NCBI RefSeq assembly: GCF_000473045.1 | Contig: NZ_AXAY01000030.1 | Coordinates: 49,941-113,940, forward strand | DNA from: Bradyrhizobium sp. WSM3983 | Lineage (GTDB): Bacteria; Pseudomonadota; Alphaproteobacteria; Rhizobiales; Xanthobacteraceae | Reading direction: 5' to 3' | DNA: 64,000 bases | Part shown: piece by piece, positions 29,655 through 39,749 of the stretch | How positions within the stretch are numbered: position 1 is the first letter of the stretch | Layout: each line of letters opens with the position of its first letter | Notes under the pieces: model-generated | What the model saw: the letters and a program-made list of their open reading frames with translations, nothing else | Told to the model about the DNA's origin: nothing | Databases searched by the model: none | Made by a program: the position numbers and the translations under genes

Positions 29655-30853
29655 CTAAACGGACATCTCGAGCGGCGGCTTTGCGTCAGCTCCGACGGGA
29701 TCTCTGAACGTAGCGTCCTGGCGAAACCGAACGAACGCCTCCTTTGCTGCGGAGAGGAGTTCCGGCATAGCAAATAGGTCGCTGGCCACGCCGGCTATAG
29801 GCTCAGGGGCGCGGGTCATCCCCTTGTGGGCCCCCGGCGCTCTTCCCTGCGCCAAGAGCTGCCAAAAGTGGTAGGGAATGCCCACTGCGTAAGAGGCGGT
29901 ACGACATTGCACGGTCGAGACGACCCAGCTGACGGATCCCACATCCGTCGATCCGATCCCATCCGTCGACGATGCATAGAGCGGCTCGATCTGTTCCGAA
30001 AGCGCATGTTTATTGCTCGGGAGGCCGAAGCGTACGCAAGTTGCCTCGATGTCGTCGAGCGCGAAGCTCTGCCGTATCTGCTTTGCAAATTCTCGATCCG
30101 AATCATCGAAACCAGATCCCCCCAATTCGAGCATGTTGTCCTGCATGGCCAGCAGCGCGTTCGCAACCAGATTGGTCTCGCTGGAGACCTGTGGTTTCCT
30201 GTCATCAGCGCTGCGCCGTCGGCAATTTTCTTCACGTGATCAATCCCCATATCTCTCCCAAGCTACACCAAGTGCCGAACGACGCTGCGTGGCTGAACGA
30301 CATTCGGGGAAATTCCGCCACCATCAATGAGCGCATAATGAACCCGCGCGAAACTAGGCATATGTTCCCGCATATAGTTAACGCAAACGTTCATCAGCTC
30401 GACCGCATCGAATGCGCTTCGTCCAAGATGTGGGGCGGCGGAGGCGTGCGAGGCGCGTCCACGGAAGGTGAACTTTAACTCGACGCAAGCCAACGACACG
30501 GGGTTGCAGACTCCTGTAAATGCCGCGGGATGCCAGCTGATAGCCACGTCGACGTTGTCGAATGCTCCGTCGCGAACGAGGAAGCTTTTCGACGACCCTC
30601 CCTCCTCGGCAGGGCATCCATAGTATCGGATTCGTCCAGGTAAACCGGTTTCTGCCAGCCAATTCTTGACTGCAATTGTGGCCAAGAGCGACGCTGCACC
30701 CAACAAATGATGTCCGCAGCCATGACCAGAGGCGCCATGAGCCTCCAAACGCGCCTTGTAGTTAGGCTCGGGGGGCTCACTCAGCTCGTGAAAGCCCGCC
30801 TTGGGCGCTTCTATGGTGTTCCAAACAGGCTTGGTACTGCTTCTCAGCATCAT
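29655..30853 (-). pseudogene. M20 amidohydrolase paralogue, frameshifted and deleted
   Basis: This is clearly homologous to the intact gene at 19502. It begins MMLRSSTKPVWNTIEAPKAG and keeps GASGHGCGHHLLGAASLLAT, YYGCPAEEGGSSKSF, and late STDGIGSTDVGSVSWVVST. Compared with the intact copy about 60 residues including the GEFDALPG metal block are deleted after the N-terminus. Frameshifts lie near 30265 and 30190. It stands directly upstream of the ABC operon in the same orientation. The missing metal-site residues alone would make it inactive. Confidence 0.88.
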
Positions 30854-31189
30854 AGAGACCTTGGGCAAATTCGCGGGTAGAGTTTCCGCCGCACTGGCCA
30901 AACGGTCTGCTGCCACTTTTCATAGCGACGGCCTCCTTTCAGTAAAAGGCCACGCCGAGAGTATCGTGGTTTGATCGCCGTCCCTGTGAGCTTATTTTGC
31001 TCTACAATACTGGCCGCATCGCGGCTAAGGACTGCGTATCTTGCGATAATCGTGATGTAATTCGGCATTTGAGTTACTTTTGGCGCGGAATTTCTGCATC
31101 TAGAATTCCGATCAACTGCAGTTTGTCGCCGCGGTGACGGAGAAGTATGATGTGGAGGGCGACTGTCGCACGGGGCAACAAGAAGCGCG
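30854..31189. other. Upstream region of the ABC operon
   Basis: No gene recognised. The stretch should hold the promoter of the M20-remnant/ABC operon (minus). I found no copy of the ACTACC-N6-GGTAGT motif here, so this operon seems outside that regulon. Confidence 0.4.
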
Positions 31190-31559
31190 GCGTTGGCGTC
31201 GGCAATGAATAGTTAGCCCCACAAGGACGGCAGCACGCCAATCAGCGCACCCCGAGCATTTCCAGCGCGAACATGTGGTGATCGATCCGTTCGCGGCTTG
31301 CGAGTGCGGCGGCAGCAACCGCCCGCGAAAGCTCGGCGTGGACGTGACGCGGACGCTGGAAACGGCGCGCGCCTGGAAGGGCGTCGAGACGGTGCGGGAG
31401 AAGTTCTCCTGGCGTGACTGCGAGAAGATCAGCCAGACGCCGGCGCCGTTCCATGCGATCGCATGAGGATGCGCCGGCCCAAGCCCTCTAGCCATGATCA
31501 TGTTCGACAAGTTCGGCCAACATCAGCCGCTGAAACCGCTGGGCCGAGCCGCGGGCTCT
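31190..31559 (+). pseudogene. tnpC: Older IS66 TnpC fragment, left part (element C)
   Basis: Plus-strand IS66 TnpC text: EHVVIDPFAACECGGSNRPR, KLGVDVTRTLETARAWKG, ETVREKFSWRDCEKISQTPA, and after a shift MFDKFGQHQPLK. It stops where the terminal repeat of element B begins. The text continues on the other side of B at 34094, so B inserted into this older copy. Confidence 0.8.
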
Positions 31560-31618
31560 GTCTCCCTCCGGTGTGGGCCGTCTTGTTGGGTTAGGTCTAT
31601 TGCGCTGTAACAGTCCTT

Positions 31619-32017
31619 ATGGACGGCCATAAGCGCAGTACTCATATCGAACGGTTAGAGGTTGTCGAGACGGGCCGGCGGCGGCGCTGGTCTGATGACG
31701 AGAAGCTTCGGATCGTGTTGGAGAGTTTGGAGGCGCCGCGAGCGATCTCATCGACGGCGAGGCGCCACGGGATATCGCGCTCGTTGTTGATGACGTGGCG
31801 GCGTTCGTTCCGCCCTGAACCAGTTGGCCCTGACGTAAAACACACTGGCTTCGTGCGAGCGATGGTTGTTGCTGCCGAGACAGTGGCAGCTGAACCCGAC
31901 CCGCCGGCGAGCGGGCACATGGTAATCGAAATCGGGAAGGACCGCCGTGTGATCGTCGATGCCGGCGTTGACGCGGTCGCCCTGGAGCGGGTGCTTCGGG
32001 TCCTGGAGCGTCGATGA
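31619..32017 (+). CDS. tnpA: IS66 TnpA (element B)
   Basis: 132 residues, ERLEVVETGRRRRWSDDEKL, HTH region STARRHGISRSLLMTWRRSF and the typical end IEIGKDRRVIVDAGVD. Intact. It overlaps tnpB by 4 nt (ATGA). It is close to the tnpA at 45677, marking the same IS66 subgroup. Confidence 0.88.
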   Translation: MDGHKRSTHIERLEVVETGRRRRWSDDEKLRIVLESLEAPRAISSTARRHGISRSLLMTWRRSFRPEPVGPDVKHTGFVRAMVVAAETVAAEPDPPASGHMVIEIGKDRRVIVDAGVDAVALERVLRVLERR

Positions 32018-32361
32018 TTCCGGTTGCTGCAGGCGTGCGGATCTGGATCGCCACCGGTCACACCGACATGAGGAAAGGTATGAATGGCCTGGCATTGCTG
32101 GTGCAGGAAGGCCTTGGCCGCGATCCGTTTGCGGGCGACGTGTTTGTGTTCCGCGGTCGCGCGGGTTCATTAATTAAAGCCCTGTGGCATGACGGGATCG
32201 GCTTATCGCTGTACGCCAAGCGGCTGGACCGCGGTCGCTTCGTGTGGCCGACGACGGTGGACGGCGTGGTGGCGCTGAGCGCGGCCCAGATGAGCTACTT
32301 GCTTGAAGCGATCGACTGGAGAAATCCGCAACATACCTGGCGGCCGCAGAGCGCCGGATAG
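32014..32361 (+). CDS. tnpB: IS66 TnpB (element B)
   Basis: 115 residues, MIPVAAGVRIWIATGHTDMR, VFVFRGRAGSLIKALWHDGI, LSAAQMSYLLEAIDW. Intact standard IS66 Orf2. Confidence 0.88.
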   Translation: MIPVAAGVRIWIATGHTDMRKGMNGLALLVQEGLGRDPFAGDVFVFRGRAGSLIKALWHDGIGLSLYAKRLDRGRFVWPTTVDGVVALSAAQMSYLLEAIDWRNPQHTWRPQSAG

Positions 32362-32430
32362 ACAAAAAAATGCTCTGAGCAGCAGAAGAAATCCGCCGCA
32401 AATCGCTGCTTTTGTGATTCCATCGGCGTC

Positions 32431-34060
32431 ATGGAAGGTCGCCTTGAACCTCTATCAGACGACGTCAAAGCGCTGAAAGCGGCCTTGATTGTCGATCGCG
32501 CGGAGGCTGCCGCCGCCCGGGCTCAACAATCCGATGACCAGGCGCTGATCGCCCATCTGAAGCTGCAGATCGAGAAGCTGAACCGTGATCGCTATGGCCC
32601 GCACTCGGAGCGCACCGCGCGGCTTTTGGATCAGCTCGAGTTGACGCTGGAGGAACTGGAGAGCTCGGCGACCGAGGACGAACTTGCCGCCGAAATGGCG
32701 GCGGCCAAAACCACAAAGGTGGCGTCGTTCACGCGCAAGCGGCCGTCCCGCAAGCCGTTCCCGGATCATCTGCCCCGCGAACGCGTGATCATACCAGGAC
32801 CTGTGGCTTGCGCCTGCTGTAGCGGCGCACGGCTCTCCAGGCTGGGCGAGGACATTACCGAGACGCTGGAGGTGATCCCGAAATCCTGGAAAGTGATCCA
32901 GCACGTTCGGGAGAAGTTCACTTGCCGGGACTGCGAGAAGATCAGCCAGGCGCCGGCACCGTTCCACGTGATCGCCAGGGGGCTGGGCTGGGTCCAGCCT
33001 GCTGGCGATGGTGCTGTTCGAAAAGTTCGGCCAGCACCAGCCACTGAACCGGCAGGCCGAACGCTATGCCAAGGAGGGCGTGCCGATCAGTTTGTCGACC
33101 CTGGCCGACCAGGTCGGCGGCTGCACGGCTGTGCTGACGCCTTTGTTCAAGCGCCTCGAGGCCTACGTCCTGAGTGCGGGGCGATTGCATGGCGACGACA
33201 CCACGGTGCCGGTTCTGGCCAAGGGCAAGACCGACACCGGCCGGATCTGGGTCTATGTACGCGACGACAAGCCGTTTGGCGGGCCCGCCCCGCCGGGGGC
33301 GGTGTTCTATTACTCGCGCGATCGTGCCGGCAAGCATCCCCAGGCTCACTTGGCCAACTACACCGGGATCTTCCAGGCTGATGCCTATGACGGCTATCGC
33401 AAGCTCTATGAGCCGGGCCGCGCGCCTGGCAAAATCCTGGAGGCCGCCTGTTGGGTCCATGCCCGGCGTCCGTTCTTCGTGATGGCGGATCTGGCCGAGA
33501 ACGCCCGTCGGAAGGCGCAAGGCAACAAGCCGGCAGTGATCTCGCCCTTGGCGCTAGAGGCGGTCCGCCGGATCGATGAGTTGTTCGAGATCGAGAGGGC
33601 GATCAACGGCGAAACGCCCGAAAGGCGCAGGGCCGTTCGACAGGAGCTCAGCGCGCCGCTGGTCGCCAATCTGGAGGCCTGGATGCGCGAGCAGCGCGCA
33701 AAACTCTCGCGCGGCAACGATGTCGCCAAGGCCATGGACTACATGCTCAAGCGCTGGGCCGCGTTCACGCGCTTCCTCGGCGATGGCCGCATCTGCCTCT
33801 CCAACAACGCCGCCGGGCGCGGCGTGCGCGGTATCGCCCTGGGGAGAAAATCCTGGTTGTTCTGCGGCTCTGATCGTGGCGGCGAGCGGGCCGCGGTGAT
33901 GTACAGCCTGATCGTCACGGCCAAGATGAACAATATCGATCCGCAAGCCTGGCTCGCCGACGTTCTGGCGCGCATTGCCGAGCACCCGGTTCACCGGCTC
34001 GACGAACTGCTTCCGTGGAATTGGCGCGACCGAAACAAGCAAGTCGATCAGGCAGCCTGA
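32431..34060 (+). pseudogene. tnpC: IS66 TnpC (element B), single frameshift
   Basis: The N-terminal part runs from 32431 (MEGRLEPLSDDVKALKAALI) through the zinc ribbon CACCSGARLSRLGEDI and FTCRDCEKISQAPAPFHVIA. A one-base shift at about 32975-33000 moves the frame; from 33008 on VLFEKFGQHQPLNRQAERYA, LHGDDTTVPVLAKGKTDTGR, RICLSNNAAGRGVRGIALGR and LLPWNWRDRNKQVDQAA are intact. Both DDE halves exist, so only one indel disables it. Note NNAAGRG where NNAAERA is usual: the Glu of this block is replaced by Gly. Confidence 0.85.
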
Positions 34061-34093
34061 GTGACCGCTACGCGGCCTTCACCGGATGCTTAC

Positions 34094-34330
34094 AGTGCTC
34101 TCGAAGGCGTCCCGAATGCACTGTCGACCATGGTGAATGCTGTGGGATCGGTCGTGATCCCGTGCTTCGTATGGTCGAAGCCCATCTCATGGTGGCCGAG
34201 CGCGTTCATGTGCTGCAGAAGCACACAGAAAGGACGATTGAGATCATTAAGAATCGGCGTGACTACGCTGGTAGCGATGACGGCAGGCCCCTCAGGATCG
34301 ACTTTCAGGAGTAGGTCTCAAATCATTTCA
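34094..34330 (+). pseudogene. tnpC: Older IS66 TnpC fragment, right part (element C)
   Basis: SALEGVPNALSTMVNAVGS continues the TnpC text lost at 31559 (compare ALEGVPVALSTIADAVGS in the copy at 55283). Then, in other frames, EAHLMVAERVHVLQKHTE matches DAHVMAAERLHADDT. Heavily decayed. Confidence 0.75.
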
Positions 34331-34589
34331 AGCGGCTTCGCTTAAGAGGCGCGGGCGACGACCTGCGTTGAGGGCGCGTGAATCGGATGCAGGCGCTGCC
34401 GCGGAACTGCAGGAATCAGTCACTCCGATGGAAAAGGAGAAGCACAACCGGAGAAGGCCGCGAGGCGAGTTTACCGACGCGGAGCACTGGGACGGACCGA
34501 TCCGTATTAGCGACGAAAGCTCGTAGTGGGGCCGGATAGAAGGGATCGGATCGTGGGCTGGTCATCGTCGCAAACTGACAACAGGAGGA

Positions 34590-34895
34590 CGACGGTGAAC
34601 TACCCGCAAACCGTTCAACATCGACAAGAGTGAAGTGTGCGAAGCAATATCTGCAGGTGCGATCCAATGGTGGCGCGGCCGGCGTCGACGGAATGACAAT
34701 TGAGTAGTTCGAGTCGGACTAAGAGAAATCTCTACAAGATTTGGAATCGAATGAGCTCAGGCGCTTATTTCTCACCGCCTAATAGTGGGGGCCAAAGGAT
34801 CCTCGGGGGTGCCCCACTTGTGGCAGACCGAGTGGCAAAGATGGTTGTCAAACAACTGATTGAGCCGGCTCTCGATGTAATCTTAGCCAGGAGGT
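34590..34895 (+). pseudogene. Group II intron reverse transcriptase remnant
   Basis: Text typical of LtrA-type proteins: KQYLQVRSNGGAAGVDGMTI, then a stop, FESD, then in shifted frames YKIWNRMSSGAYF and GVPHLWQTEW or, in the coding frame, DRVAKMVVKQLIEPALDVI, the RT-1/RT-2 region. Only the first part of the protein is left. The preceding 34400-34590 may be eroded intron RNA, but no domain V was recognised. Confidence 0.7.
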
Positions 34896-34902
34896 CCGGA
34901 AG

Positions 34903-35757
34903 ATGAGCGCGCCGGATCGCCGAGGATTGCTTCAGCGCGATCATGAGAGTCTATCGATCCGCCGGCAATGCCAACTGCGGAGAGTTGCGCGATCGAGCGT
35001 ATATCGGCCGCCGCGGCCGGCCAATGACAACGACCTTGAGCTGATGCGACGGATCGACCAGCTGTTCACGGCCTGGCCGTTGCTGGGCCCGCGACGGACG
35101 ACGGCGATTCTCAATGGCGAAGGCTGTCGCAATCAATCGCAAACGCGTGCAGCGGTTGATGCGCAAGATGGGCATCGCGGCGCTGGGACCAAAGCCAGAA
35201 CCAAAAAGCCGGCGCCGGACACAAGATCTTCCCGTATCTCCTGCGCCACATGGTGATCGACCGGCCAAATCAAATGTGGGCGGCCGATATCACCTATGTG
35301 CCCGTCGGCCAGGGCTTTCTATATCTGGTGGCGATCGAGCCGTGCGGTGCTAGCCTGGTGCCTGTCGAACACGATGGAGACATCGTTCTGTGTGTCTGCG
35401 CTCGAAGAGGCCTTGGCGCGGTTCGGCCGGCCTGGGATCTTCAATACCAGGGCAGCCAGTTCACCAGCGCCGCCTTCAGCGGCACGCTGGCGGCCACTGG
35501 CGTCAGGATCTCGATGGCCGGTGGCGGCCGCTGGATGGAGAACGTGTTCATCGAGCGGCTGTGGCGCTCGCTCAAACACGAGGACATCTATCTCAAGGAT
35601 TATTCGGATGGCCACGAGGCCAAAGCCGAAATCGCCCGAGGGATCGCGTTTTACAATTTCCAGCGCCCCCATCAGGAGTTGGAAAACCGCGCGCCGATGG
35701 CGGTCTGGCGGACCGGCCGTCACCGGCACATTCAGCGAAGAGGCAGTGGATATGACG
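34903..35757 (+). pseudogene. IS3-family OrfB (DDE transposase) remnant
   Basis: The N-terminal HTH-like part includes RRVARSSVYRPPRPANDNDL and ELMRRIDQLFTAWPLLGPRR, then shifted frames, then the rve core DRPNQMWAADITYVPVGQGF (first Asp), WRQDLDGRWRPLDGERVHRA-type text in a shifted frame, and ENVFIERLWRSLKHEDIYL (final Glu). It is cut at about 35757, where sequence identical to IS66 tnpC begins on the other strand. Confidence 0.8.
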
Positions 35758-36049
35758 CAGCCCGTTCCGCCGCAAGCTCGTCCTCGGTGGCGTCGGCTTG
35801 AAGCTCCTCGAACGTTAGCGCCAACTGGTCGATCAACCGCGACGAACGCTCCGAGCGCTGTCCGTAGATCTGACGCTCGAGCTTGGCGATCCTAAGCTGC
35901 TGCTGCGCGATCAGCGCGCTATCTTCCGAGGCTTTTGCGCGGGCGACCGCGAGTTCTGCCGCGATCTCCAGGGCCTTCGCACGCTCGAGCGCCAACGCCT
36001 CTTTCAAGGCAGCAATGTCATCCGGTATCGCTTCGCGCTCAGCATCCAT
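35758..36049 (-). pseudogene. tnpC: IS66 TnpC N-terminal fragment (element D)
   Basis: MDAEREAIPDDIAALKEALA, coiled-coil, QIYGQRSERSSRLIDQLALT and ATEDELAAERA, then cut off. Nearly identical wording to the copy ending at 56937. Confidence 0.85.
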
Positions 36050-36121
36050 GCGACGCAGTGAATCACAGATTGGATACGTTGTGATTCCCCAAAATGGCCG
36101 GCACCCCGCAAATTTCTTTGC

Positions 36122-36470
36122 TCAGCCCGCGCTCTCTGGCCGCCACGTTAGTTGAGGGTTCCTCCAGTCGATTCCTTCCAGCATATAGGCCATCTGCGCG
36201 GCCGAAATCGACACCGCGCCGGCCGACGCTGAGGGCCAGATGAACTTGCCGCGGTCCAGGCGTTTTGGCGTAGAGCGACATGCCCAACCCATCGTGCCAG
36301 AGGATCTTGACCAGATCGCCGCGACGACCCCGGAAGATATAGAGATCGCCGGCATGAGGATCGCGCTTCAAGCTCTCCTGAACCGCAAGAGCCAGGCTGT
36401 GCATCCCACGGCGCATGTCGGTGTGGCCAGTGGCGATCCAAACCCTGACGCCGCTCGGGATCGGGATCAT
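36122..36470 (-). pseudogene. tnpB: IS66 TnpB (element D), frameshifted
   Basis: MIPIPSGVRVWIATGHTDMR through LVKILWHDGLGMSLYAK reads normally. A one-base shift near 36262 then moves to a second frame (KRLDRGKFIWPSASAGAVSI, AAQMAYMLEGIDWRNPQL). It is close to the intact copy at 57007. Confidence 0.85.
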
Positions 36471-36868
36471 CGCCGCCTCAGGAGCTCAAGGAGCCGCTGC
36501 AGCGCCTCGGTGTCCACGTCACGGTCAACGCGCACCCGACAGCCGCCAAGTTCGATCTCGATTATTCCGGCCCTTGCGCGCTGCGCAGGAGGCGAAGATG
36601 ACGGCAGCGGTGCGCACGCCGATGTCGGAGCCGGCGTGGATGTGATCTCGACGGGAACAAGAGCCGGCATAGCCTCGCCGCCTAGACGGCCCTGGCGCGC
36701 CTGCCGACGCCAGGTGAACAGCAGGCTCTGAGCCATTCCATGCCGGCGCGCAACGCCGCACACAGTCTCGCCAGCTTGCAAGGTCTCCTCAACCAGACGA
36801 ACCTTTTCGTCGTAATTCTATCGGCGCCGACGCTCGGCACCCAGCACCTTGACCTGCATTCGCCACAT
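36467..36868 (-). pseudogene. tnpA: IS66 TnpA (element D) with nonsense codon
   Basis: From ATG 36868 the text is MWRMQVKVLGAERRRR, then TAG, then NYDEKVRLVEETLQAGETVC with HTH GVARRHGMAQSLLFTWRRQA and the end IIEIELGGCRVRVDRDVD. The stop replaces the Trp of the usual RRRW, consistent with a TGG to TAG change. Confidence 0.8.
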
Positions 36869-36946
36869 GACCTTAAGGCTAGACTTAAGGTCACATCCTC
36901 AGAAACGCCGCCGAACTCCACAAGGCGGCCGTCGCCTGAGGAAGAC

Positions 36947-37366
36947 ATTTGGGCCGCCGGGTCACGAGGATCCGGAACTGCGCCGGGACCAGGTCCAACC
37001 GCTCGCTCTTATCCTCGCCGATCCAGTGCAACTCGCCCTGGCAGCAGGGACAAGTTTTGTCCTTGATGTTGACGACGACCTCGATCCGCGGCAGGTGCAT
37101 CGGCAAGGCACCACGGTTGCCGCGGCGCTTGCGAGCCCGCGCCTCACGGCCTTCAGGTATGCTAATGTCTTGCGCCGTCTCGCTGTACGGCGCGACCTGC
37201 TCGACGTCTTCCGACCCAGCAGCATCTGATCTTCAGGCAGCGTCTCCGCCCGCCGGCCAAACCGATGCCGCTGCAATTCCTTGATGATCTGACTCTCGCA
37301 CCGCTCGGCGAGCAGCATCGCTTTCAGCGTCTCGGGATCGTCAGGCAGGGCGTCACTCACACCCAA
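36947..37366 (-). pseudogene. tnpC: IS66 TnpC N-terminal fragment (element E)
   Basis: MGVSDALPDDPETLKAMLLA, ELQRHRFGRRAETLPEDQML, then after a shift HLPRIEVVVNIKDKTCPCCQ with GELHWIGEDKSERLDLVPAQ, and RILVTRRPKC at the junction with element D. The catalytic domain is missing. Confidence 0.8.
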
Positions 37367-37440
37367 TTCAGAGCATATTCGCCGCCATCTGGCGACGCGT
37401 CTGACGCTCCTGATTCATTTCGCCGCACCGGTGCCAACGA

Positions 37441-37797
37441 CTATCCAGCTTCCTTTGGCGCCGGCGTCTCCCGTGCCTCATGCACAAGCCGCCAGTCGAG
37501 GCCGTCCAGCAGCGCCGACAATTGCGCCGCCGACAGACGCATCACATCGTCCTCGATCTTCGGCCAACGGAAGATCCCATGTTCGAGCCTCTTGGCGAAC
37601 AGACACAAACCCGTTCCGTGCCAGAACACCAGCTTGATCCGGTCCGCCCGCTTGGCCCGGAACACATAGACAGCTCCCGAGAAGGGATCTGCCCGCATGT
37701 TCTCACGCACCAGGGTCGCAAGCCCCTCCATGCCCTTGCGGAAGTCTACCGGTTTGGTCGCCACCATTACCCGGATCGCACCCGACGGACTGATCAC
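37441..37797 (-). CDS. tnpB: IS66 TnpB (element E)
   Basis: 118 residues from GTG 37797, which overlaps the tnpA stop (GTGA). ISPSGAIRVMVATKPVDFRK, VYVFRAKRADRIKLVFWHGT, LSAAQLSALLDGLDW. Intact, of the subgroup with a VATKPVDFRKG N-terminus. Confidence 0.85.
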   Translation of the reverse strand: MISPSGAIRVMVATKPVDFRKGMEGLATLVRENMRADPFSGAVYVFRAKRADRIKLVFWHGTGLCLFAKRLEHGIFRWPKIEDDVMRLSAAQLSALLDGLDWRLVHEARETPAPKEAG

Positions 37798-38230
37798 CGG
37801 CTCGCCTTCAGCGCCTGGACGATCGACGCAATCATCGTCGGATCCGCACCACGACCGGCCCGGATCGTAATGCCGTCAACTTCCATCTCGATGATCCCGG
37901 AATCCGCCTTGCCTTGCAGCGTACCGCTTTGCGCTCACGGCCGAGAACCGACGCCGGCACTACGGCATCCACCACCGCCGGCACAAACTGTACTTCTTCG
38001 GTTTCAGAAAGACCGCCCGCTGCTCCACGCAACTGACGTCGCCAGCCAAACAACTGCTGCGGTGACAGTCCATGCCGGCGGGCTACCGAACAGACCGAGT
38101 CGCCGCTCGCAACGATCTCAGCAACAATCCGCGCTTTGTCCTCGTCGCTCCACTTCCGTCGACGACCGGCCTCGGTGAAGACCTTAAGCCGCCGCACTGG
38201 CTCCGTGATAGCAGTATGCACTGTCTCCAT
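37794..38230 (-). pseudogene. tnpA: IS66 TnpA (element E), frameshift near the end
   Basis: METVHTAITEPVRRLKVFTE, GRRRKWSDEDKARIVAEIVA and HTH SVCSVARRHGLSPQQLFGWR read normally. A shift near 37925 separates the end, where SGIIEMEVDG-type text, RAGRGADPTMIASIVQALKA and the stop at 37794 are in a second frame. Confidence 0.78.
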
Positions 38231-38309
38231 TCTAAGACCAACTGTTCAAACAAACCGCAGACTCGCAGATCACCCCGTCATCCGGTAGGCGGCCCTTGAA
38301 CAGCGCTTA

Positions 38310-38740
38310 CGATCAAGCTTCGGGTATATTACTGCGCAGTCTGCTCCGTGCTCTCTGACCGGTGTTTCCTTTTAGGTTGCAAAAATATCAACCGCAAACG
38401 TGAACGTCGATTGTGTTTCCGATTTCGATAGCCGCAAGGCCGAGACCGCCGACCGATCCAAGCACAAGGGAGTCTCGCCGCTTCTCAGCGCACCTCTTTA
38501 TTGGAGAATAAGCCCGGAGGCTTCGTCGGAAGGCATTTCGTCCGATATCACCACGCATTTATGGCATCTTCGGCGCCATCGCCCACCATCTGGAAACTCC
38601 CATGACGCGTTCACCAAGTGGAAACGAACATTCTTCGCTACCAATCGCTTCCACAACGCCAGAAAAATTCCGCGCCAGCCGAAATTAGTCGTTTTGACTT
38701 GAGTTGATACTTATCTTCTATGATCAATGCATGGGGAAAG
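38310..38740. other. Gene-free stretch
   Basis: Short open frames only (for example 38400-38702 plus), with no recognisable domain and no ribosome site. Probably eroded sequence. Confidence 0.4.
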
Positions 38741-39260
38741 TTACTCCGCTTGCTTTGGCGCGAACGACAACTTGACCGGCTGCAGCCACAGGATCGTCAA
38801 TCTTTTCAAGCACCAGCGTCCCGGGCCCCCGATCGATCTGCTCATAGTCGCTTTCACGTGCACCCGCGGGAGATGTGTGCAAGTAGCCTCAAACCACAGA
38901 AGCGAATAGATGTGCCAGCACCATCAGGTGCACCTTCGATGTTTGGGCTTGTAACGACCCTTCTAGGGCGTAGCAACAGCGACACAACACTCGCGCATCA
39001 CTGTCCCGCGGCGCTGGCGATAACGAATGTCTAAATCAACTCGCTTGCGTCGATCCCTTTCTTGGCTGCAGCGTCGTCATGTACTTGAAGGAAGCGCGAG
39101 ACGCACAACGAGTTAACCGCGATTGCAACTGCTGCAATTGTCCTACCGTGATGAACTGCGTCCTTCGGCATTTCGGGACTAAGATGCTCGACTCTGGTGA
39201 GGAGTATTGTTTCGCCTTCTTGAGGTGCCGGTCTTGGTACACATCGAACCTCCTCCCGTC
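38741..39260 (-). pseudogene. Decayed duplicate of the GNAT-like/QOR segment
   Basis: On the minus strand, 39240-39200 resembles the leader of the gene at 47748 (CTCACCAGAGT element). Positions 39115-39040 encode SLCVSRFLQVHDDAAAKKGI, homologous to LQVSRFLQIHDDAAAQKGI of 47748. Positions 38860-38741 encode the first residues of a quinone oxidoreductase, with DNA nearly the same as 43838-43930. It is the same gene order as at 43.6-44.8 kb, inverted and truncated. Confidence 0.7.
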
Positions 39261-39479
39261 GCAATTTTGGAGAGCCAGAACTGGCGAATGAAAGCACGTC
39301 AACGTCCGTTGGTCACGTTGGATTACAAGCATTTGGGCCGCCGAGCTGGTGGCGTCCAGGATTCGTTCGATAGCATCGGTGGCGAAGGAGATCGCTCTGC
39401 GCGCTTCCGTGCTGCAATGCTCGTGGAGAAGTTCAGGCAGGAGCGACGGCCGCCGCCGCGCAGCGCCCCCACCGCGCAG

Positions 39480-39710
39480 TCGACGCAGACGTCGGCGGAT
39501 CTGTGGAGGTCGGCAGGTTGCGCCAACAGAACGAGCGGCTGCGCATGGAGCGCGACCTTCAAAAAATCGATAGTGATCTTTGCCAGAACTCCGGACATGA
39601 GCTTCCGTTCCATTGAGGACCATTCTATCCGCGCGCGATGCCTGAGACCTCGCCGGCCGGTTCTATGCTTGGCGCGGGCGTCGGCAGAGTACTCGCGCGA
39701 CCGGTGATAC
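39480..39710 (+). pseudogene. IS3-family orfA/orfB junction remnant
   Basis: RLRQQNERLRMERDLQK is the C-terminus of an IS3 OrfA (RLRxENERLRMERDILKK type). It is followed by MSFRSIEDHSIRARCLRPRR, the start of OrfB (IEDH motif). The overlap layout is that of IS3, but the rest is lost. Confidence 0.65.
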
Positions 39711-39749
39711 GACGAAGGCGTACTTTTTTAGTCTGCTGCTGCCAACGAT

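Larger units (their letters stand above)
31560..34093 (+). mobile_element. IS66-family element B, nested in element C
   Basis: Left end GTCTCCCTCCGGTGTGGGCC from 31560; right end, complement, GTAAGCATCCGGTGAAGGCC, ending at 34093. It contains tnpA, tnpB and tnpC in order on the plus strand. The flanks CGGGCTCT (31552-31559) and AGTGCTCT (34094-34101) agree in 6 of 8 bases, fitting the 8-bp target duplication of IS66 with some later drift. It interrupts the tnpC of an older IS66 copy. Confidence 0.85.
35758..36946 (-). mobile_element. IS66-family element D (truncated, nested in element E)
   Basis: Contains the first 97 or so residues of tnpC, a frameshifted tnpB and a tnpA with a nonsense codon, all minus. 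The tnpA-side end (complement GTCTTCCTCAGGCGACGGCC) closes at 36946, inside tnpC of element E. The other end is lost at the join to the IS3 remnant. Confidence 0.8.
36947..38308 (-). mobile_element. IS66-family element E (another subgroup, partial)
   Basis: Minus-strand tnpA and tnpB plus the beginning of tnpC. Right end (complement) GTAAGCGCTGTTCAAGGGCC at 38308. Its tnpC is interrupted by element D at 36946. TnpB and TnpA are clearly different from those of A, B, D and J. Confidence 0.75.
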
